DNA from: Methylobacter sp.
GTDB taxonomy: Bacteria > Pseudomonadota > Gammaproteobacteria > Methylococcales > Methylomonadaceae
Length of the DNA: 32,207 nucleotides
Direction: 5' to 3'
Assembly: GCA_016784875.1 (NCBI GenBank)
Contig: JADHTX010000006.1
Coordinates: forward strand, 1-32,207
The position numbers and the translations under genes are program-made. Every line of letters starts with the position of its first letter. Position 1 is the stretch's first letter. The notes beneath the pieces were generated by a model that was not told the origin of the DNA, searched no databases, and saw only the letters and a list, made by a program, of their open reading frames with translations. Shown here one piece after another: positions 17,653 through 27,934 of this stretch.

Positions 17653-20467
17653 AAAAACACTGAATTTACCCAATACTGCGTTTCCGATGAAAGGTAATCT
17701 GGCTCAACGTGAGCCTGAGCGTCTAAAAAAATGGAACGAAGCCGACTTGTACAAAAAAATCAGGCAGGAATTTGCCGGAAGGCCTAAGTTTGTTCTGCAT
17801 GACGGACCTCCCTATGCCAATGGCGAAATTCATATCGGCCATGCGGTTAACAAGGTGTTAAAGGACATCATCGTAAAATCAAAATCGTTAAGCGGTTTCG
17901 ATGCGCCTTATGTGCCGGGTTGGGATTGCCACGGTTTACCGATTGAATTGCAGGTAGAAAAGAAAATAGGCAAAGCAGGCGTTAAAGTTTCTCCCGCCGT
18001 GTTTCGCAAAGCCTGCCGAGAATATGCGGGAAAACAGGTCAATATTCAAAAAGATGCCTTTATACGGCTGGGTATTTTAGGCGAATGGGATAATCCCTAT
18101 TTAACGATGGATTTTACCTTTGAAGCCGATATCGTGCGCTCGTTGGGTAAAATCAGCCAGAAGGGCCACATAGCAAAAGGCGCTAAACCTGTACATTGGT
18201 GTACCGATTGCGGATCAGCACTGGCTGAAGCAGAAGTCGAATACGAAGATAAACATTCGCCTGCGGTCGATGTGCGCTTTCAGGTTGTCGATGAAGTCGG
18301 TTTTTTAAGTCGGTGTCATCATGTTCCTGAGCATGAAGGATCCGGGCCGTTGTCGGTGGTTATCTGGACAACTACACCCTGGACGTTACCGGCAAACCAA
18401 GGTGTTGCGTTAAACCCCGATCTGGAATATGCAGTCGCACAATGCGAAAAAGACGGCAAAAAAGAACGTCTGGTCGTCGCAGAAGCCCTGCTTAAAGATG
18501 CGATGTTGCGTTACGACATTGAAAATTACCATGTCATTGCCTATTGCAAAGGTACCGAGTTGGAGCGTCAGTTATTGCAGCACCCTTTTTATAACCGACA
18601 AGTGCCGATCATTTTGGGTGATCATGTCACTACCGAGGCCGGCACCGGTGCGGTACACACAGCGCCCGGACACGGACAGGACGATTATATCGTCGGTTTA
18701 AAATACGGCTTACCGGTTGATAATCCGGTCGGTAATGACGGCGTTTTCCTGCCGAGTACCGAAATCTTTGCCGGTGAACATGTGTTCAACGCTAATGCTC
18801 ATGTTTTGGACGTATTGGAACAGCAAGGCAAGTTGGTGCATCACGTCGCGATATTGCATAGCTATCCGCATTGCTGGCGACACAAAACGCCGATTATTTT
18901 TCGGGCTACGCCTCAGTGGTTTATTTCGATGGATAAAAATCAACTACGCGAACAGGCGCTTGATGAAGTTAAACGCGTTACCTGGATTCCCGAATGGGGT
19001 CAGGCGCGGATTGAAAGCATGATGGAAGGTCGGCCTGACTGGTGTATTTCTCGTCAGCGCACTTGGGGCGTACCCATAACATTTTTTGTTCATAAAGAAA
19101 CCGGCGAATTGCATCCGCGCACCGCAGAATTGATTGAGCAGGTAGCCCAGCGCATCGAACAACAAGGCATAGAAGCTTGGTTCGAACTGGAAGCGGCTGA
19201 ATTGTTGGGCGATGAAGCCGAGCAATACGAAAAAATGACCGATACTCTGGATGTCTGGTTTGATTCCGGCGTGACTCATGCCTGCGTATTGGAAAAGCGT
19301 GAGCAGCTGCACTTTCCGGCCGATTTGTACCTGGAAGGCTCCGACCAACATCGCGGTTGGTTTCAATCGTCATTATTGGCCTCGGTAGCCATGAACGAGG
19401 TAGCCCCTTACAAGGCCGTGTTGACACATGGTTTTACCGTCGATGCCGAAGGTAAAAAAATGTCCAAATCGAAGGGTAATGTAGTCGCGCCGCAATCGGT
19501 GATGAAGAACTTGGGCGCCGATGTGTTACGTTTGTGGGTTGCAGCGACCGATTATCGCGGCGAAATGACCGTATCTGATGAAATTCTTAATCGAACTTCG
19601 GATGGCTATAGGCGCCTCCGAAATACGGCACGATTTTTGTTATCCAATCTAGACGATTTTGACCCGACGCAACATTTGGTCGATAACAAGGATTTATTGG
19701 CCTTGGATCGCTGGGTTATGGATAGAGCATACACTTTGCAAGAAGAAGTTAAGACTGCCTACGACACTTATCAATTCCAGCATATCTATCAGAAAGTTCA
19801 TCATTTTTGTGTGATTGATCTGGGCGGGTTTTATCTGGATATTGTTAAAGATCGACAATATACTGCAAAAGCCGATGGTTTGGCGCGGCGCTCAGCGCAA
19901 ACCGCTATGTATCATGTGCTGGAAGCTTTGACGCGCTGGATGGCTCCGATTATCAGTTATACCGCGGATGAAATCTGGCAATACATGCCGGGGAAACGTA
20001 GCGAGTCGGTATTCTTGGAAACATGGTATCAGGGCTTGGTCAAGTTGGGCGATGACGCTGTTTTAAATCGTGAGTTTTGGCAAAAAGTGATGGCCGTTCG
20101 TGCCGCTGTCGGTAAGGAATTGGAAAAGAGCCGAGCTAAAGGCGATATTGGTTCTTCGTTGAATGCGGAGCTTGAACTGTATTGCAATGCCGAGTATTTT
20201 GAGGTTTTAAGTCAGTTAGAGAGTGAACTGCATTTTATCTTTATTGCGTCCAATGCCTCGGTTATGGCCGAACAGGATGCTCCAATAGAAGCCATTCAGA
20301 CAGAAGTCGAAGGCATTAAATTAAACGTTGTCGTTTCCTCACATGAAAAATGTGTGCGTTGCTGGCATCAGCAAGCTGACGTGGGAAAAACAGAAGAACA
20401 CCCTGAACTATGCGGTCGTTGCGTGGAAAATGTCGCGGGCGATGGCGAAATCCGACACTATGCGTAA
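17636..20467 (+). CDS. ileS: Isoleucyl-tRNA synthetase
   Basis: This class I synthetase charges tRNA-Ile. The 943-aa product has the HIGH motif at residues 66-69, KMSKS at 608-612, and an editing domain between them (including [12 protein letters not shown]). The C-terminal zinc finger has cysteines in CVRCWH and CGRC. The start overlaps ribF; a second ATG six nt downstream is an alternative. Confidence 0.97.
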   Translation: MTMDYKKTLNLPNTAFPMKGNLAQREPERLKKWNEADLYKKIRQEFAGRPKFVLHDGPPYANGEIHIGHAVNKVLKDIIVKSKSLSGFDAPYVPGWDCHGLPIELQVEKKIGKAGVKVSPAVFRKACREYAGKQVNIQKDAFIRLGILGEWDNPYLTMDFTFEADIVRSLGKISQKGHIAKGAKPVHWCTDCGSALAEAEVEYEDKHSPAVDVRFQVVDEVGFLSRCHHVPEHEGSGPLSVVIWTTTPWTLPANQGVALNPDLEYAVAQCEKDGKKERLVVAEALLKDAMLRYDIENYHVIAYCKGTELERQLLQHPFYNRQVPIILGDHVTTEAGTGAVHTAPGHGQDDYIVGLKYGLPVDNPVGNDGVFLPSTEIFAGEHVFNANAHVLDVLEQQGKLVHHVAILHSYPHCWRHKTPIIFRATPQWFISMDKNQLREQALDEVKRVTWIPEWGQARIESMMEGRPDWCISRQRTWGVPITFFVHKETGELHPRTAELIEQVAQRIEQQGIEAWFELEAAELLGDEAEQYEKMTDTLDVWFDSGVTHACVLEKREQLHFPADLYLEGSDQHRGWFQSSLLASVAMNEVAPYKAVLTHGFTVDAEGKKMSKSKGNVVAPQSVMKNLGADVLRLWVAATDYRGEMTVSDEILNRTSDGYRRLRNTARFLLSNLDDFDPTQHLVDNKDLLALDRWVMDRAYTLQEEVKTAYDTYQFQHIYQKVHHFCVIDLGGFYLDIVKDRQYTAKADGLARRSAQTAMYHVLEALTRWMAPIISYTADEIWQYMPGKRSESVFLETWYQGLVKLGDDAVLNREFWQKVMAVRAAVGKELEKSRAKGDIGSSLNAELELYCNAEYFEVLSQLESELHFIFIASNASVMAEQDAPIEAIQTEVEGIKLNVVVSSHEKCVRCWHQQADVGKTEEHPELCGRCVENVAGDGEIRHYA

Positions 20468-20948
20468 TATCGTTATGGTGAAATGGTTATGGCTATCATT
20501 AATAGCGGTAATGCTGGATCAAGGGAGTAAGCTTGCGATAGCGGGATCTATGCAGCTTTATGAGTCGGTTCAGATTATGCCTTTTTTTAAGCTGACTTAT
20601 GTACACAATACCGGAGCTGCTTTCAGCTTCTTAAGTGAAGCCGGGGGCTGGCAGCGCTGGTTTTTTGCCGGGTTAGCGTTGGTGATCAGTGTGGTTATCT
20701 CGATTTGGCTGACCCGGTTAAAAAAACATGAGACCTTGTTGGCGGTGGCTTTGGCATTGGTTTTGGGCGGCGCTGTCGGCAATTTGATTGATCGACTGGC
20801 TTACGGCTATGTAATCGATTTTCTTGATGTTTATTACAAGGCCTGGCACTGGCCTGCTTTTAATATTGCAGATTCCGCAATTACCTTGGGCGTGATTTTG
20901 ATGCTGGCAGAATCATTCGGCTTGGTGGGTTCGAAAGAGTCGGCTTAA
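20460..20948 (+). CDS. lspA: Lipoprotein signal peptidase (signal peptidase II)
   Basis: LspA cleaves the signal peptide of diacylated prolipoproteins in the inner membrane. The product (162 aa) has four membrane segments and the catalytic aspartates in GNLIDRL and FNIADSAI, plus HNTGAAFS. I choose ATG 20460, which overlaps the ileS stop by 8 nt; ATG 20475 is possible. The longer in-frame extension back to 20328 lies wholly inside ileS and is not credible. Clients in this window include BamD, DolP and the alanine-zipper lipoprotein. Confidence 0.95.
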   Translation: MRNIVMVKWLWLSLIAVMLDQGSKLAIAGSMQLYESVQIMPFFKLTYVHNTGAAFSFLSEAGGWQRWFFAGLALVISVVISIWLTRLKKHETLLAVALALVLGGAVGNLIDRLAYGYVIDFLDVYYKAWHWPAFNIADSAITLGVILMLAESFGLVGSKESA

Positions 20949-21070
20949 AAATTGACAACAAGAACGATTGTCTGTCTCGATAATTTGCTTCATGCAAAAT
21001 CTGTATTCAACATATCTTGGTAGGTTATGCATGAGTTGGCGTAATGAAAACGCAGCGAAGCTGTGCCGAA

Positions 21071-21109
21071 ACACGAAGGATTCAAAGAAAAAACTCAAGT
21101 CCTTCGTGT
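21071..21109. repeat. Intergenic inverted repeat
   Basis: ACACGAAGGA (21071-21080) and TCCTTCGTGT (21100-21109) are exact inverted 10-mers around a 19-nt spacer, in the convergent gap between lspA and ampD. The wording resembles dispersed repeats seen between genes. It could also act as a bidirectional terminator, though U-runs are lacking. Confidence 0.6.
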
Positions 21110-21137
21110 CTTCATGGTGAATAAAAATCACCTTGAG

Positions 21138-21680
21138 TTACTTCAATAGCCCTAAAAGCCTTTGCCAGTCAAACGATGCGCCCGGATCGGTTTTTCGTCC
21201 CGGCGCAATGTCGCTATGTCCGATAAGTCGTTGTGTTGATAACTTAGGATAGTTTTCAAGTAAGGCCTGAATAATTATGGCGAGTTGTATATATTGCTGA
21301 TCGGTATAGGCTACAAATTCAGTGCCTTCAAGTTCTATGCCGATAGAAAAATCATTACACCGCTCCCGCCCCTCATAAACGGACTTTCCCGCATGCCAGG
21401 CGCGCTTATCGAATGGTACATACTGAACGCAACTTCCATCGCGTTTAACCAATAAATGTGCGGATACTTTGAATTGATAAATGTCTTCAAAATAGGGGTG
21501 TTGTCCAGGATCAAGCCGATTGCAAAATAGCTGGTCTATATAATCGTTACCGAATTCTCCGGGCGGAAGGCTGATGCAGTGTATAACCAATAATGAAATA
21601 TCTTCCGGCTCAGGTCTTTCATCAAAGTTTTGTGATGGAGTTTGGGGAATTCCGGTTAACCTGTGTCGGTTTATTTTCAT
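21138..21680 (-). CDS. ampD: 1,6-anhydro-N-acetylmuramyl-L-alanine amidase AmpD
   Basis: This cytosolic zinc amidase recycles anhydromuropeptides, and its loss derepresses AmpC-type beta-lactamases in species with AmpR. The 180-aa product has the ligand His34 (LLVIHCISLPPGEFG) and His155 and Asp165 in GHSDIAPGRKTDPG, with Lys163. It has no signal peptide, which fits AmpD. It is divergent from DUF1631-nadC, as in pseudomonads. Confidence 0.95.
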   Translation of the reverse strand: MKINRHRLTGIPQTPSQNFDERPEPEDISLLVIHCISLPPGEFGNDYIDQLFCNRLDPGQHPYFEDIYQFKVSAHLLVKRDGSCVQYVPFDKRAWHAGKSVYEGRERCNDFSIGIELEGTEFVAYTDQQYIQLAIIIQALLENYPKLSTQRLIGHSDIAPGRKTDPGASFDWQRLLGLLK

Positions 21681-21773
21681 GAGCGAGTCAAAGAGGTAAA
21701 AAACGGAAACAAAGCACAGTATTAGGGATAAATGTGCATATTATTAGTCATAACACTATTTGGGGACAAGGTC

Positions 21774-23921
21774 ATGACTAATTTATCTTTTAATAACAGC
21801 AGCAGATACATTGCTATGGACAATCGTCAGCAAATAAATTCAGGTTTGGTTAAAGCCAATAAGGCCGCGATATTAGGTAAAGTTAAGCCGATTTTTTTTC
21901 AGCATTTCGAGCAAGCTGTCAACGATTGCTGTATGCGTATTGATGTTGAATTCGGCTTGCAGTTAGGTAAAAATCGCGAAAAAATGAACAAAGAACAGTA
22001 TATAAAATTGCTGGACTATCTTCGTTCAGTTCGTAGAGATATTAAACAAGATTATTTGTTAAAAGTTAACGATATTTTCGACGACAGTGATCGAAATATC
22101 GCAAAAAAACAGAAAGGACAATTAGACTTATCTAATGTTTCGCTAATTAGTGAGGATGCGGTAAAAGAAAATCATGCAGTTACTGCAATTATTCGTCAAT
22201 GTGAGCACATATTTTATGAAGAATTGACCAGTTTGAATAAGCTTATTGCAGTCCAGCCGAGAAAACAAACGATTGCCGACAGTCAAATTTCGATATTCCC
22301 GGCGAAATTGGTTCGTGCCTTAGTCGAGGTTATCAAGCCGCTGAAGTTAAATATAGATAGCCGAATTGCGGTATATAAAACATTTGAAGTTACTGTCTTT
22401 AGTCAGTTGGGATTTATTTATTGTGATCTGGTCAAACAGTGCGAAGCTGATGAGATTCCAGAGATTGCGGTGGAAGAGCGCAACTGTGAGCCGACTATTA
22501 CGCCGTTCTATGTTATAGGTGAGATTAAAGAAAAAGCTGAGGCAGCTTCTGAGAGCACTAAACAGATAAGTGCAGAGTTTACATTGCTACAAAAAAAACT
22601 GGAGCTATGGAGATGGGTCCATTTCCCTTCTGCTTACGATTCAATGTCAGTTACCGGAAATGCGATTTATCAGCACTTTGAAATTATAAATGCATTGCAA
22701 GTGCTTCAGCAGTTTAAGGGTGACGTAGATTCGGGTGAAAAAAAACAACCGTTAAAATGGCACGTACTTAAAAAACTGAAAGATCTGAGTTTTAGTGTGG
22801 ATGTCAAGATGTTGGCGAAGCATGATGAGGATGTGCTGGACTTGGTGGCTTTGATTTTTAGCGGAATAAGGGAAGATGATTCGCTTCAAGAGTTTGTGAA
22901 AACAGCTATTTTACAGCTGGAAATTCCGTTTGCAGTGGCATCTTTAGGGCGATACGGTATTTTCTTCAATCCCCAGAATTCGGTTAGGCAGTTACTTGAT
23001 GATGTGTTTGCCGCCGGAAGGTTTTTAAATGCGGAAGAGTATGACGACCAGTTAGTTCAAGAACGTATTGTAAGTGCAGTTAAAAAAATAACTCAGGATA
23101 ATGATTTCGAACTTTCCGTCTGGACGGCAGAAGCGCGTGAGTTTTCCACTTATTTAAGCAAACAAAAGCAGCGAACCGAACATATCGAAGAGAATGTCAG
23201 GCAGTTTATAATTAATGGGCAGGCATTGAGGGCGAGTAGAAAAATTGTCGCTATAGCGATTGAAAACAGCTTAATGGGTAAAACGGTACCGACAGCAATA
23301 ACTGAGTTTTTGCATGAAGTATGGTCTGATGTGTTGCTGGATGCCTATACAGGAAAAGATGAGTTTCCCGAGCGCTGGGAAAAATCGGTGCGGGCTATGG
23401 ATGAGTTGATTGTAAGTGTTATGTCACCGGCAGATGAGCAGCAACAAAAACAGATATTAAAATTGTTGCCGGGGTTGATTGCAGAATTAAGAAAAGGCTT
23501 GAAGCAAATTTCATTCGATAAATCCGAGCAAGCACGTTTTTTTAAAGATCTTGCCGTATGGCATATTATCCTAATGGATAAAAAAGAAATTAATAGAACG
23601 CTGGATGATTTGGGAGAGCAACAAATTAAGGATGAGAAAATAACCGCGGGAGCGGTAGCAGATGACAGCTTGGAGCAGGCTAAAAGCCTTGCTGTGGGAA
23701 GCTGGATTGTATTCATTACCGGAACCGAAAAGCAATGGGGCAAGTTGCTTTGGATAGAGGACGAAACCATGATCTTTGTCGGTAAAAACGGAGTAAAAAT
23801 ATTTGAAATTCAGATGGACGAGTTAGCAGAAAAGCTGCTGCTAGGGCAGGCTGCTATTATTAACGATGATGAAAAAGCGACGATTACCGAACGCGTACTT
23901 TCCGAATTAATGGGCTTATGA
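21774..23921 (+). CDS. DUF1631 family protein
   Basis: This large cytosolic protein (715 aa from ATG 21774) is mostly helical and charged. The C-terminal module (GSWIVFITGTEKQWGKLLW, then IFVGKNGVKIFEIQMDELA) looks like a small beta-barrel and matches the DUF1631 family found between ampD and nadC in Pseudomonas relatives. I know of no established function. I prefer 21774 to the upstream TTG/ATG options because GGGGACAAGG precedes it. The stop overlaps nadC (ATGA). Confidence 0.85.
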   Translation: MTNLSFNNSSRYIAMDNRQQINSGLVKANKAAILGKVKPIFFQHFEQAVNDCCMRIDVEFGLQLGKNREKMNKEQYIKLLDYLRSVRRDIKQDYLLKVNDIFDDSDRNIAKKQKGQLDLSNVSLISEDAVKENHAVTAIIRQCEHIFYEELTSLNKLIAVQPRKQTIADSQISIFPAKLVRALVEVIKPLKLNIDSRIAVYKTFEVTVFSQLGFIYCDLVKQCEADEIPEIAVEERNCEPTITPFYVIGEIKEKAEAASESTKQISAEFTLLQKKLELWRWVHFPSAYDSMSVTGNAIYQHFEIINALQVLQQFKGDVDSGEKKQPLKWHVLKKLKDLSFSVDVKMLAKHDEDVLDLVALIFSGIREDDSLQEFVKTAILQLEIPFAVASLGRYGIFFNPQNSVRQLLDDVFAAGRFLNAEEYDDQLVQERIVSAVKKITQDNDFELSVWTAEAREFSTYLSKQKQRTEHIEENVRQFIINGQALRASRKIVAIAIENSLMGKTVPTAITEFLHEVWSDVLLDAYTGKDEFPERWEKSVRAMDELIVSVMSPADEQQQKQILKLLPGLIAELRKGLKQISFDKSEQARFFKDLAVWHIILMDKKEINRTLDDLGEQQIKDEKITAGAVADDSLEQAKSLAVGSWIVFITGTEKQWGKLLWIEDETMIFVGKNGVKIFEIQMDELAEKLLLGQAAIINDDEKATITERVLSELMGL

Positions 23922-24748
23922 CAGAGCAATTGAAAATGGTAGAAATTAATCCCTTCCTCGAAGAGGACATTGGTTCCGGCGATATAACCGCAGCCATTAT
24001 TCCTGAATCAATGATGGCTGAAGCCGAAGTTATCACCCGGGAAGACATGGTGCTTTGCGGCCAAGCCTGGTTCGATGCGGTATTTAAATCACTGGATGCC
24101 GACGTCAATATCGAATGGTTGACGGCTGAAGGCGTAGCGGTCGGTAAAGATACGATGTTATGTCGACTCAGTGGCTCTGCTAAGTGCTTGTTGACCGGTG
24201 AGCGTACTGCACTGAATTTGTTACAAACCTTGTCGGCAACTGCAACGGTATCCAGGCAATATGCCGATGCGGTTTCAGGCACGGGTTGTAAAGTGCTGGA
24301 TACCCGCAAAACCATTCCCGGCCTTAGGAATGCGCAAAAATATGCGGTAGCCTGCGGCGGTTGTTACAATCATCGGATCGGCTTGTATGACGGGGTTTTG
24401 ATCAAGGAGAACCACATCATAGCGGCAGGCTCCATAGCCCAAGCAATTCGGTCGGCGCGCGAGTTGACTAAAGTTGCTGTAGAAGTCGAGGTCGAATCCA
24501 TGCAGGAATTTTTAGAGGCGGCAGCTGCTAAGCCAGACCGGATTATGTTGGACAATTTCAGTCTTGAAGATATGGTCGAGGCGGTAAAGTTAAACGCTGG
24601 ATCCATAGAACTTGAGGCTTCCGGCAATATCGGCTTGGACAACATCAGGGCAATTGCAGAAACAGGTGTCGATTTCATTTCGATCGGCGCATTGACCAAA
24701 CATGTCCGGGCGGTCGATTTATCTATGCGCATTAAGCTGGTGCATTGA
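23918..24748 (+). CDS. nadC: Nicotinate-nucleotide pyrophosphorylase (quinolinate PRTase)
   Basis: NadC converts quinolinate and PRPP to nicotinate mononucleotide in de novo NAD synthesis. The 276-aa product carries LEEDIGSGDITA at the N-terminus, DTRKTIPGLRNAQKYAVACGG, and the GLYDGVLIKENH phosphate-site segment. VEVEVESMQEF, IMLDNF and ISIGALTKHVRAVD follow, all typical of NadC. It is coupled by 4-nt overlap to the DUF1631 gene. Confidence 0.97.
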   Translation: MTEQLKMVEINPFLEEDIGSGDITAAIIPESMMAEAEVITREDMVLCGQAWFDAVFKSLDADVNIEWLTAEGVAVGKDTMLCRLSGSAKCLLTGERTALNLLQTLSATATVSRQYADAVSGTGCKVLDTRKTIPGLRNAQKYAVACGGCYNHRIGLYDGVLIKENHIIAAGSIAQAIRSARELTKVAVEVEVESMQEFLEAAAAKPDRIMLDNFSLEDMVEAVKLNAGSIELEASGNIGLDNIRAIAETGVDFISIGALTKHVRAVDLSMRIKLVH

Positions 24749-25227
24749 TGATGGAAAACGCGGCGGCATTGGTTAAACAGATTAGTCACGGTGTTTATGT
24801 GATCGGAGTAGGTGTTGGCGAGCGTCAAAATGCCTTTACTGCGGCCTGGGTGATGCAGGTGTCTTTCGATCCCTTGTTGCTGGCGATTAGCATCAATCCC
24901 GAGCATTATTCTTATCAGTTGTTACAGGAGTCCAGCGTTTGCACGGTGAATGTACTGGGGCAGAACCAGTATGCGCTGGCGGAACATTTTGGTCGATTTG
25001 AAAAAGACAAAATGGCTGGATTTAAATGGCAACAAGCCGAAACCGGCGCGCCGGTATTATCAGAAAGTTTGGCTTATTTCGACTGCCAAGTCAGTCATTA
25101 CACCGACGCAGGCGATCATAAAATCGCCGTCTGCAAAGTGCTTGCAGCGGCAACGCTTAATCCGGGATTGCCGTTGTTATACGGTCAAACCGGCGATATG
25201 GACGGCAGCAGCGGGTTATACGGGTAA
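24748..25227 (+). CDS. Flavin reductase-like domain protein
   Basis: This 159-aa protein of the flavin reductase-like FMN-binding split-barrel family begins ISHGVYVIGVGVGERQNAFTAAWVMQVSFDP, the usual FMN-binding N-terminal half. It may reduce flavin with NAD(P)H, or carry bound FMN. The start ATG at 24748 shares its A with the nadC stop; ATG 24751 is also possible. A role linked to NAD supply is only suggested by position. Confidence 0.85.
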   Translation: MMENAAALVKQISHGVYVIGVGVGERQNAFTAAWVMQVSFDPLLLAISINPEHYSYQLLQESSVCTVNVLGQNQYALAEHFGRFEKDKMAGFKWQQAETGAPVLSESLAYFDCQVSHYTDAGDHKIAVCKVLAAATLNPGLPLLYGQTGDMDGSSGLYG

Positions 25228-25310
25228 TAAGCGGCAAGGCATTATCCAAATTCGGCTGAAAAAATTTTTACCACAGAAGATACGACGTATCTAGAAGTTT
25301 GAGTTTTTTC

Positions 25311-25337
25311 TTAGATTCAAACCGTTAGATTCAAACC
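25311..25337. repeat. Tandem 13-bp direct repeat at a gene end
   Basis: TTAGATTCAAACC occurs at 25311-25323 and again at 25325-25337, separated by one G. The second copy includes the stop codon of the FAD oxidase on the minus strand, so a short tandem duplication appears to have formed at the gene end. Confidence 0.85.
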
Positions 25338-26737
25338 AGCGGGAACATTTTATTGGGATTGAGTATGCCGTTCGGATCGAATTGGCTCTTAATGTCTCGC
25401 ATCAGCTCCAAAGAATTCGCATCCAGTTCCCGGTCGACAAAATCCCTTTTTTCCAGGCCCACGCCATGTTCGCCGGATAGGGTTCCGTTTAACGTCAGCA
25501 CCAAAGAAAAAATTTCATCCAGACAAGCATGAGCTTTTTGACCTTGCTCAGGCTGATCGGGATCGAGCAATAAATTCACATGGATATTGCCGTTGCCCGC
25601 GTGGCCGAAGTTGATGATGGGCAGGTCGTATTTTTTAGATAGCTCGCCTAGCCCAGCAATCAACGCAGGCATTTCGGTGACCGGCACGACTACGTCTTCG
25701 TTGATTTTTTTCGGAGCGACTTTGCGTAACGCTGGAGACAACGCTTTCCGGGTTTGCCAAAGCGCCTTAACTTCGGCATCGGTTTGAGCCAATCGGATAT
25801 CCAGCAGCCCGTCATTTTTTGCGGCGGCCGCTACTTTTTTAGCTGCCGTATCTAAACCTTCCAACTGGCCATCGACTTCGATCATTAACATCGCACCGGC
25901 ATGTTCGGGCAGGTCGCTTTCCGAATACTGCCGTATCATCTCGATCGCGTTGCCGTCGATAAATTCCAGCGCGCAGGGAATGACCGGCTGCGACATGATC
26001 GCGGATACGGCTTTGGCCGCATCGAAAACGGAATTGTAAATGGCTCGTAGGGTTTTGGTGGCTTCCGGCAGCGGCGTCAACTTTAACGTTGCCTGAGTGA
26101 TGATCGCCAGAGTACCTTCCGAGCCGAGTATCAGCCGGGTCAAGTCGTAACCGACCACACCTTTGCTGGTATGGACGCCGACCCGGATTTCCTTGCCTGC
26201 GCCGGTGACGGCGCGCAAGCCTAAGGTGTTTTCCCTCGGTGTGCCGTATTTTACTGCTCTAGGCCCTGCGGAGTTATAAGCCAGATTGCCGCCAACGCTA
26301 CAAAAGGCGGCGCTGGTAGGATCCGGCGGCCAGAAAAAGCCTCTCTGTTTGGCAATGTCCTGTACCTGTTGGTTGGTCATGCCCGGCTCTACGATGATGT
26401 AGCGGTTATCGGGCGAAAATTCGACCAGCTTGTTCATGCGTTCCAGCGACACAATCAATCCGCCTTTTAGAGGGACGGTCGCACCGGTAGTGCCGGTGCC
26501 GCGTCCTCTAGCGGTTAATGCAACGTTGAATCGGTTGCAGGCGTTAACGACGCTGACCACTTGTTCGTGTGTGGTAGGGAAAACTACAGCTTGAGGTAGA
26601 ACGTGACGACGGCTGTTGTCATAGCCGTAAGTCCAGCAGTCTTCGGGGGCAGTTAACATGTCACCGGCAGCAAAAGTTTCCGCCAGCAAGTTTAAAAAAT
26701 CGATAGGTAAGGGGGTAATATTAGTCAAGGTATTCAA
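25331..26737 (-). CDS. FAD-binding oxidoreductase, GlcD / D-lactate dehydrogenase type
   Basis: This 468-aa flavoprotein has a PCMH-type FAD-binding domain (ARGRGTGTTGATVPLKGG, near residues 76-93, and the CSVGGNLAYNSAGPRAVKYG segment). The C-terminal FAD-oxidase domain follows (INFGHAGNGNIHVNLLLD, then LSGEHGVGLEKRDF). The family oxidises 2-hydroxyacids such as glycolate or D-lactate. The exact substrate cannot be read from sequence. It has no iron-sulfur partner in the window, and its start overlaps dolP by 17 nt. Confidence 0.92.
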   Translation of the reverse strand: MNTLTNITPLPIDFLNLLAETFAAGDMLTAPEDCWTYGYDNSRRHVLPQAVVFPTTHEQVVSVVNACNRFNVALTARGRGTGTTGATVPLKGGLIVSLERMNKLVEFSPDNRYIIVEPGMTNQQVQDIAKQRGFFWPPDPTSAAFCSVGGNLAYNSAGPRAVKYGTPRENTLGLRAVTGAGKEIRVGVHTSKGVVGYDLTRLILGSEGTLAIITQATLKLTPLPEATKTLRAIYNSVFDAAKAVSAIMSQPVIPCALEFIDGNAIEMIRQYSESDLPEHAGAMLMIEVDGQLEGLDTAAKKVAAAAKNDGLLDIRLAQTDAEVKALWQTRKALSPALRKVAPKKINEDVVVPVTEMPALIAGLGELSKKYDLPIINFGHAGNGNIHVNLLLDPDQPEQGQKAHACLDEIFSLVLTLNGTLSGEHGVGLEKRDFVDRELDANSLELMRDIKSQFDPNGILNPNKMFPLV

Positions 26738-27293
26738 AAATAGTGATAATTTGTTTTACGTCGGGTTGATGTCTGGCGGCATTAATGGCGACAGAGCCTT
26801 CGTTTCTATGTACAAGTCCCATCAGGTAAACCGTACTTTTTTCAGTAACGACTTTTACCCAGGCAGCGTTAAAATTCGGTATTTGAGTGAGCGCAGTTTT
26901 TACTCTGCCGGTAATCAGAGTGTCATTAGCGCGGAAGTTATAGGGACTGGGCTTAGCAATAGTCAGCTTGTTATGCACCAGTTTTACATTGGGGATGACG
27001 CGAACGATGTCGATAATCCGGTCGCGGAATTCTTCTTTCGGCGTCTCGCCGGTGACCAACACCGAACCGTTGTAGGCGGTGATATTAAAGTGGCATTTTT
27101 CTCGTAAGTCGTAATAGGCATTTAGCCTGGCACCGGCATGGTCTTCAATAGACTCGTCAGCCAAAATAGCATTGCTTGTACGACGGTCATTTAATAACGA
27201 CAAACCGGTTATTTCCGCGCCACCCGCCGCAATTGTCGAACAGCCGGAAATAAAAAAGCCATATACCAGCAGCAAGAATACCAGCTTTTTCAT
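26721..27293 (-). CDS. dolP: BON-domain outer membrane lipoprotein DolP (YraP)
   Basis: This 190-aa lipoprotein has lipobox ISGC (Cys18) followed by two BON domains (NITAYNGSVLVTGETP in the first, WVKVVTEKSTVYLMGLVHR in the second). DolP helps maintain outer membrane integrity and supports BAM. I start at ATG 27293; the in-frame TTG at 27308 would remove a normal lipoprotein N-terminus. It follows diaA directly, as in E. coli. Confidence 0.93.
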   Translation of the reverse strand: MKKLVFLLLVYGFFISGCSTIAAGGAEITGLSLLNDRRTSNAILADESIEDHAGARLNAYYDLREKCHFNITAYNGSVLVTGETPKEEFRDRIIDIVRVIPNVKLVHNKLTIAKPSPYNFRANDTLITGRVKTALTQIPNFNAAWVKVVTEKSTVYLMGLVHRNEGSVAINAARHQPDVKQIITIFEYLD

Positions 27294-27297
27294 CTTC

Positions 27298-27885
27298 CTA
27301 GCCGCCAAATAATTGATGGTCGATTAAGTCGCACAAGCAATGGGTAATCATTGCATGTACTTCCTGAATATGTATGCTGGAATCTGACGGTACGCGAATT
27401 TCAATGTCGGTTTCATGTAGTAAAGGGGCAATCATACCGCCATTATTGCCGGTCAGGGCGATGACGGTGATGTCTTTATCGTGTGCCGTGCTAATGGCTT
27501 TGGCGATATTGGTCGAATTGTTACCGTCGGTGTAAGCGACCAATATATTGCCGCTTTGCCCTAAGGCCCTGAGTTGTTTAGCGAAAACATCGTCAAAATG
27601 ATAGTCGTTGGCTATTGCGGTGAGGGTGGTTGTGTCAGTGGTTAAGGCAATAGCCGGTAACGATGGCCGATCACGTTCGTATTGGTTAAGCATGGCCGAT
27701 GACAGCAACTGGGCAATGGCCCCAGAACGGCCATTGCCGCAAGTGATTATTTTCTTATCATTCAGCAACGTTGCGACCAGCCGTTGCGAGGCAAACTCGA
27801 TAAGCTCGCCGAGGCTGTTCAATGTATCCTGCTGGATTCGGATGCTGCAAGTGAAATGGTTAAGTATGCGATTTTGTAAGCTCAT
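27298..27885 (-). CDS. diaA: SIS-domain protein, DiaA (DnaA initiator-associating)
   Basis: This 195-aa single SIS domain has the GNGRSGAIAQLLSSAML phosphosugar-site loop and a GmhA-like layout. Its place right before dolP favours DiaA, which binds DnaA and times replication initiation, over phosphoheptose isomerase GmhA. A GmhA-type activity cannot be excluded, because the two are close homologues. Confidence 0.85.
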   Translation of the reverse strand: MSLQNRILNHFTCSIRIQQDTLNSLGELIEFASQRLVATLLNDKKIITCGNGRSGAIAQLLSSAMLNQYERDRPSLPAIALTTDTTTLTAIANDYHFDDVFAKQLRALGQSGNILVAYTDGNNSTNIAKAISTAHDKDITVIALTGNNGGMIAPLLHETDIEIRVPSDSSIHIQEVHAMITHCLCDLIDHQLFGG

Positions 27886-27934
27886 GGAGAAAGATTATAA
27901 AGGCTATCATCTGCCCCCGCGACAGTTTTTAAAT

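Noticed and set aside
20328-20459. Long N-terminal extension of LspA
   Set aside because: It lies inside ileS in another frame and has no family similarity; the LspA fold starts after ATG 20460.
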